Positions 60,091 to 64,000 of a DNA stretch of 64,000 bases are shown here, one piece after another (positions within the stretch are counted from its first letter, which is position 1; every line of letters begins with the position of its first letter). The notes under the pieces were generated by a model, which was not told the DNA's origin, made no database searches, and saw nothing but the letters and a program-made list of their open reading frames with translations. Position numbers and translations under genes: made by a program. Origin of the DNA: Hanleya hanleyi (taxonomy: Eukaryota; Mollusca; Polyplacophora; Lepidopleurida; Hanleyidae). The DNA lies in the NCBI GenBank assembly GCA_036873755.1, contig JAVTVY010016160.1, positions 1-64,000 of the forward strand, read 5' to 3'.

Positions 60091-60145
60091 TAGACTATAA
60101 ATAGCGCTGTATTTTTTTTTAATTATTCACCAGTACCCAGTCATG
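60091..60145 (+). promoter_or_regulatory. Promoter and leader of the zinc-finger frame
   Basis: TAGACTATAAATAGCG at 60091-60106 and TATTCACCAGTACCCAGTCA before the ATG at 60143 duplicate the RING gene module. TATA to ATG is 47 bases. Confidence 0.75.
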
Positions 60146-60412
60146 GAGTCACTACCGCTGACTGAAATCAAGGATATTGACGACTTCATCACCCATGATG
60201 AAAATCAACTCTACGGGAATATCATAAGTTTGGTAGATCATGACCAACCCTGGATAACTGATTGACATCAGGCACTTTGTGAAATTTGCATCCACCGTCA
60301 AGCCAGAATACCCACCTCCGAACCGTACCACAACAACCCCGTACAGTGTGAATTACTACATTTAACCTGTCCTGTCTGTGCTGATAGAACATTGGCCCTG
60401 TCAACGAAGTAA
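60143..60412 (+). pseudogene. Zinc-finger (RING-like) frame with one in-frame TGA
   Basis: The frame from the promoter-proximal ATG encodes 40 codons (an acidic start, MESLPLTEIKDIDDF), then a TGA at 60263-60265. It then continues open for 48 more codons to TAA at 60410. The part after the TGA has a metal-binding pattern: C46-E-I-C49, C69-x3-H73 and C76-P-V-C79, like the first six ligands of a RING finger. The usual last Cys pair is absent. Both halves in one frame and the well-formed promoter suggest a gene disabled by one substitution, a stop that is read through, or a sequencing error. The shared promoter suggests it is a relative of the RING gene. No restored product is given. Confidence 0.6.
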
Positions 60413-60534
60413 ATGGCTATATTTACTACAGATTCCAACGGTTTTTTTAAAAACCACCCATGTTTTCCGAAAGGGAACTTCTAAACTATGCACAAAAAAA
60501 TTAACACGAGAATCACAGCCCTGTATTCGTTCAA

Positions 60535-60757
60535 ATAAATCCCCCACGCTTATCAAAATAAATCTCCCCTCATACCGGGGGGTTTAAAATTTTTTATAAA
60601 GTCCGTTATACCCTCGGACTGTGTAAGATTAAATTAATGGGGGATATTCCCCACGCTTATGAAAATAAATTTTACCCCTTATACCGGGGTTTTATAACAA
60701 ATTTTTTAAAGTCCGTTATATCCTCGGACTATGTAATATTAAATTAATCGGGGATAG
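60535..60757. repeat. Two direct copies of a unit of about 110 bp
   Basis: CCCCACGCTTAT(C/G)AAAATAAAT starts at 60542 and 60647. Both continue through CC.CTCATACCGGGG or CCTTATACCGGGG, AAAGTCCGTTATA(C/T)CCTCGGACT and ATTAAATTAAT.GGGGATA. No coding potential is seen. Confidence 0.9.
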
Positions 60758-61045
60758 AGAAAAAAGAAAAATAAATTCTGTGTATATATAGACAGAGATT
60801 TGTCCTGACAAGAACATTTGATAGTGGCCAGGGGTTGTTTATTTGAGTGAATGCAGTTTGCTAAGAAAAAGGGTAAATGTGGGACATCTGTGCTTAAATT
60901 GATGTGCTCAAGTTATAGAAGTTTCCTCTCTCGGAAGGAATTGATTTGTCCTGAAAAGGACAGTTGGTTTTTTCAATTTGATATGGTGTTTTCTTCACCA
61001 GGGGGTTTGCCTGTCTACCCCCCGTACCCCAGGGAGTTTGCCTGT

Positions 61046-61600
61046 CTACTCCCCGTAGGCATGGTGTTGTCTATAGACGGCCTGCATCAGCTCCACATCC
61101 TCCTGTTCTGCTGAATTCCAGTAGATGGGAGTTCCATTTAAAAAAATGTCGGGCGTCATGAGGATGGTTGATGGTGGAAGGGAAAGATCAGGGGCTGGTA
61201 GGTCTGGTAACGGGAAGGGCGCCGGTGGTAATGCTGAAAATGGTTCCACTCTGAGTACCGGAGGCGGAGTGGATGGTCTCGCTACATTCATCATACCCGA
61301 CAGCAGGTGAAACCACTCCGCCTCATCAATGGTGGTCCGGGCCTCGTTCAGTAACACCCGGACATTCTCAGCGGTACTGGGTACCCCGGCGCACACCTCC
61401 CCTCGCAGCATGGCCTGCCAGCCCCGGAACTCTTTCCGCCAAAACGCCCTTATCTTACGCTTCATCTCCCGCTCTTTGGCCCTTGTTAGGAAGGGCAACA
61501 CCTCTTCATCTTCGCCCTCCTCTATCAAGCGATTTGGCCGTGTTCTTCTTCTGGTAGTAGATGTATTGTTTGCTTCCATCTTGACTTGTGTGTTTTCCAT
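61046..61600 (-). CDS. Hypothetical proline-rich protein, 184 aa
   Basis: I do not recognise the family. The N terminus is basic (TTRRRTRPNR, residues 15-24), followed by an acidic patch (EEGEDEE, 27-33). A strongly basic helix RAKEREMKRKIRAFWRKEF follows at 40-58. Residues 68-106 look helical, 109-150 are proline-rich, and the C-terminal 30 residues are acidic and helical. There is no signal peptide or membrane segment, so a cytosolic or nuclear protein is likely. The basic tract could bind nucleic acid or act in nuclear import. The frame is intact, GC-richer than its surroundings, and has a TATA box 40 bases upstream of the ATG. It faces left, away from the PC4-like genes. A capsid-associated or regulatory role is possible but not shown. 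Confidence 0.75.
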   Translation of the reverse strand: MENTQVKMEANNTSTTRRRTRPNRLIEEGEDEEVLPFLTRAKEREMKRKIRAFWRKEFRGWQAMLRGEVCAGVPSTAENVRVLLNEARTTIDEAEWFHLLSGMMNVARPSTPPPVLRVEPFSALPPAPFPLPDLPAPDLSLPPSTILMTPDIFLNGTPIYWNSAEQEDVELMQAVYRQHHAYGE

Positions 61601-61639
61601 GGTGAAAATTTTTATGGTAATTTCATTCCAGAGGTCTCA

Positions 61640-61652
61640 ATATATATATAGA
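61640..61652 (-). promoter_or_regulatory. TATA box of the 184-aa protein gene
   Basis: TATATATATA lies about 40 bases upstream of the ATG at 61600, on the minus strand. This is the same spacing as in the neighbouring genes. Confidence 0.6.
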
Positions 61653-61739
61653 CATTGCGCGGACGTGTGCGACAGCGGTCCCATTCTCCGGGCTATGAAA
61701 AAATTGCCGTGTGTTTCTTTATGAATTATAAACGCGTAT

Positions 61740-62780
61740 CATTTTACAATGAGCATCAGCCCCCGTAGAATTTTTTAGTTCTAATTCATCGCAGATAAAT
61801 CAGGGAGTTGTATTAAAAATTTCAACCGTCTAGCCCTTGTCTACGTCATGATTTTTAATTTTTTAGCGGGTTTTCGAGCCGTTACGAAAATACAGAAAAC
61901 CCGATCCATTAAAAATAAATTAATGTTCTGGATTAAAAATGGAGGAAATCTATTACTTATGATTCGATACGCGTGCTCTGAAAATTCCAGCTCGTTTCGA
62001 ACGTGAGAACTGTAGAAAAATGAAGAAAACAGAGCCTGGGTTTACGGTGAGAAAACACAAGCGATGCAATTTTTTCAAAGTCACGCGCTGTGTGTAATCA
62101 CAGCTCTAGTGGTTTCGTATTAATAATACTAGCGAACGTTAAAAAAAGCGCGTACGGCCGAGAAAGCAGTTAAGCCAGCTCTAGTGGTTTCGTATGAATA
62201 ATTTCTCTAGCGGTCACCAATATGGGGATCACTTATCATTCGATACGAGTGCCCTGAAAAATTTCAGCGCAATTCTCCAAAGGGGCAGGGGGAGAAAATC
62301 ATAAAACACACCCTTGATTTCAGCGTAACAAACACAGTACGCGCTGTTGTGTATTCAAATTTGTCCGCTCAAACAAACTCCTCTCCTCGCCGCAATGACC
62401 CGTAATCTTTTGCGTGCGAAAATACAGAAAACCTGGTCCATTAAAAATAAATTAATTTTCTGGATTAAAAATGGAGGAAATCTATTACTTATGATTCGAT
62501 ACGTAGGCCCTGAAAATTGCAGCTCGTTTCGATCATGAGAACTGTAGAAAAATGAAGAAAACAGTGCCTTGATTTACGGTTTGAAAGCACGCCGCTTGAA
62601 TATAGAGGTCAAAACAGAGTTGCGTACTCCTGTTCATTATGCGACTGCTCTAAAAATGCGTCCTCAGACGTCCGCGCTATTTCTCTAGCGGTCGCCTCAA
62701 ACAAACTCCTCTCCTCATGTTTCCGTCGTTCAAAATGCAGTTTGTCACTGCAGAGTATCGCCCCCTTATCGCGTTTGGCA
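61740..62780. repeat. Noncoding block of diverged direct repeats
   Basis: The stretch AATACAGAAAACC..TCCATTAAAAATAAATTAAT continues through GGATTAAAAATGGAGGAAAT to GTAGAAAAATGAAGAAAACA. It occurs at 61890-62040 and again at 62420-62570. A third partial copy (ACTTATCATTCGATACGAGT..CCTGAAAA) lies at 62232. CAGCTCTAGTGGTTTCGTAT (62100, 62177) and CTCAAACAAACTCCTCTCCT (62366, 62696) are also doubled. No convincing protein is seen. Confidence 0.75.
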
Positions 62781-62995
62781 CGTAAGAGTTATCCCTTTAT
62801 TTTCTCCGAGTTTCACTCGCTCACAGCCTTATATATTGTTCTGATAATGTTCAGGACGTGATATTCTCGTCTAGCCATGCACTAATTTTTATTTTTATCT
62901 TCGTATGAGTCCAGACTATGAATTGATGCACTCGGGACGCGTTTAAAAAAAATTAATTGCAGTGTTAAATATTTTTTCCGGGATATTTTTTTATT

Positions 62996-63029
62996 TTAAC
63001 CCTATCTAGCCCAGGCCAGATAGGGTTAA
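62996..63029. repeat. TTAA-flanked palindrome CCCTATCT..AGATAGGG
   Basis: Perfect 12-bp arms TTAACCCTATCT and AGATAGGGTTAA flank the 10-base centre AGCCCAGGCC, just upstream of the TATA box of the PC4-like gene. The right 21 bases recur exactly at 48972-48992. It could be a transcription factor site or a piggyBac-type terminus. Confidence 0.8.
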
Positions 63030-63052
63030 CAATGAAAAATTGAATCGATCTC

Positions 63053-63060
63053 TATAAATT
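63053..63060 (+). promoter_or_regulatory. TATA box of the PC4-like gene
   Basis: TATAAATT starts 38 bases before the ATG at 63091, implying a leader of only a few bases if transcription starts about 30 bases after the TATA box. Confidence 0.65.
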
Positions 63061-63090
63061 TTTGTCGGGCTAGTATTTTTGTCATTCTTC

Positions 63091-63792
63091 ATGATGGCAT
63101 CGCCGGGCAAAGAGCTCGCGTTCTTTCAAGTCACGTCGAAAGTAATTCTTATCGTGTACGAGCATGAATTGCACCTGATCGAGGAACATCCGATCGAAGT
63201 GAAATTAACTTTAAGCCTGGTCGGGTGGAGGCTATTGACACGTGTATTACAAAGCCAAGAACCCGAAGTCGATTTTTTACCTGTCGGCGACGAAGTCTAC
63301 CTGCGGCGGAGTAGAGAGAATTCATTTTTTCCCCGGTTAGAACAGTGTCGCGGTAACGGTATTGTGCTTTGGCCAGCATTATGGACGGGGCTGAAAGGTA
63401 TTATTTCCGAAGTGGATGACGTACTCTTCCCGGAAAATCAATCGATCATCACCCGCACACTCACCCCGGGTTGTACCATAATAATATATTCTGATCGCTT
63501 CGATCTCATTGATGATGACTCGCGCTGCTGGTGCGTCCCTGAGCCCGCGCGTATCACATTATCTCGCGAAGGCTGGACTACCTTAAAACGTGTGTTATTC
63601 GCTGATTTGGATGCAGATAGTATCTACCTGGATCACGATGTATACATTTTTCGCGGCCCTTATTTTGCCCGATTGATCTCTCTCAAACGAGGGGGATTTA
63701 CGCTAGATCCCGATCTGTGGACGGCTTTGCAAAAAATAGTTCCGGTGGTGGATAAAGTATTCTCGGCACACGACCCGCCTCTCACAGAATAG
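63091..63792 (+). CDS. Protein with duplicated PC4-like domain, 233 aa
   Basis: The protein consists of two repeats (about residues 14-113 and 126-224). Each has a strand-rich part, a short motif (LTLSLVGWRLLTRVL at 39-53; ITLSREGWTTLKRVL at 155-169) and a second motif (GIVLWPALWTGLKGIISEVD at 90-109; GFTLDPDLWTALQKIVPVVD at 202-221). This second motif matches the end of the PC4/Sub1 coactivator domain, known as KGISL..EQW..LK..I..ID. PC4 binds single-stranded DNA and acts in transcription and repair, usually as a dimer of one such domain. Here four copies in one chain could form an internal equivalent. No signal peptide or membrane segment is seen. The ATG at 63091 was chosen because it follows the TATA box; the frame extends a few codons upstream without an ATG. 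Similarity was judged by eye. Confidence 0.8.
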   Translation: MMASPGKELAFFQVTSKVILIVYEHELHLIEEHPIEVKLTLSLVGWRLLTRVLQSQEPEVDFLPVGDEVYLRRSRENSFFPRLEQCRGNGIVLWPALWTGLKGIISEVDDVLFPENQSIITRTLTPGCTIIIYSDRFDLIDDDSRCWCVPEPARITLSREGWTTLKRVLFADLDADSIYLDHDVYIFRGPYFARLISLKRGGFTLDPDLWTALQKIVPVVDKVFSAHDPPLTE

Positions 63793-63796
63793 AGCC

Positions 63797-63834
63797 TATA
63801 AATACCAGGGGAAGAGACAGAGTGTGTATCAGTT
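63797..63834 (+). promoter_or_regulatory. TATA box and initiator of the second PC4-like gene
   Basis: TATAAATA at 63797-63804 overlaps the region just after the stop of the first gene. TCAGTT at 63829-63834 fits an initiator element at the expected distance of about 30 bases. The ATG follows at 63852. Confidence 0.6.
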
Positions 63835-63851
63835 GGACATTGAGAGCAAGC

Positions 63852-64000
63852 ATGTCGCTACCACTACTACGAGCCATATTGCCTCTTACACCCAGTGTAC
63901 GGTTATACGTTTATGCAGATAAAGTCAAACTGGCGAAAGACGCTCTAGCTATTTACTGGACCCCTGCTGAATCGCTATGGAATCCCGTGACACTAGAGCG
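63852..64000 (+). CDS. Second PC4-like protein, N-terminal part (cut by window)
   Basis: Open from the ATG to the end of the window (49 complete codons, no stop). The residues LTPSVRLYVYADKVKL and later ESLWNPVTLE align with LTPGCTIIIYSDRFDL and PEPARITLS of the second repeat of the upstream protein. It is therefore a tandem paralog with its own promoter. Only the first strand-rich part is visible; whether the Trp-containing motifs follow cannot be seen. Confidence 0.65.
   Translation, partial: MSLPLLRAILPLTPSVRLYVYADKVKLAKDALAIYWTPAESLWNPVTLE

Noticed and set aside
60851..61114. 87-codon plus-strand frame after a TATATATAG at 60783
   Set aside because: It overlaps the end of the 184-aa gene on the opposite strand, contains a direct repeat (GTTTGCCTGTCTAC) and has no domain; support is too weak.
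61125..61724. Three plus-strand frames of 61-131 codons
   Set aside because: Antisense shadows of the 184-aa gene at 61046-61600 and its promoter.

Overview
This looks like eukaryotic, AT-rich, gene-poor and very repeat-dense DNA. Long stretches have no open frame above about 110 codons, and I see no ribosome-binding sites or operons. There are LINE and Penelope-type reverse-transcriptase remnants, tRNA-derived repeats and interstitial TTAGGG telomere repeats. Many LINE tails end in GCTGAACGCGACGTTAAACC plus a CT-rich microsatellite, a tail I associate from memory with gastropod and bivalve mollusc genomes. A marine mollusc is my best guess; the species cannot be read from the window.

Layout. 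0-4.4 kb: tRNA-like repeats, a strong hairpin, a palindromic minisatellite and a Penelope-like remnant. 4.4-22.9 kb: three tandem copies of a unit of about 6.3 kb, each broken by different insertions; one insertion is a 1.3-kb inverted-repeat element filled with arrays of a palindromic GATATC-centred repeat. 21-27 kb: LINE fragments. 27.85-35.08 kb: a 7.2-kb inverted-repeat element that splits an older repeat and itself carries nested elements. 36.7-44.4 kb: three related elements with TTA or TAA target duplications, Harbinger-like. 45-48 kb: tandem 500-bp units and a minisatellite. 49.4-52.1 kb: a 26-bp minisatellite with a higher-order pattern. 53-57 kb: Penelope-like remnants and more repeats.

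The right end (about 57.3-64 kb) is different. It holds compact intronless genes on both strands, most with a TATA box 30-60 bases before the ATG. It begins with seven tandem palindromes of about 100 bp that resemble replication or enhancer regions of large DNA viruses. The genes are a RING finger protein, a zinc-finger reading frame broken by one TGA, a 184-residue proline-rich protein, and a protein with a duplicated domain that resembles the transcription coactivator PC4, followed by a tandem paralog cut by the window edge. I read this as the left part of an integrated large DNA virus or virus-like mobile element. No hallmark gene (polymerase, capsid, terminase or integrase) is inside the window, so it is not assigned to a family. 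The broken zinc-finger frame suggests some decay, while the PC4-like and proline-rich frames are intact.
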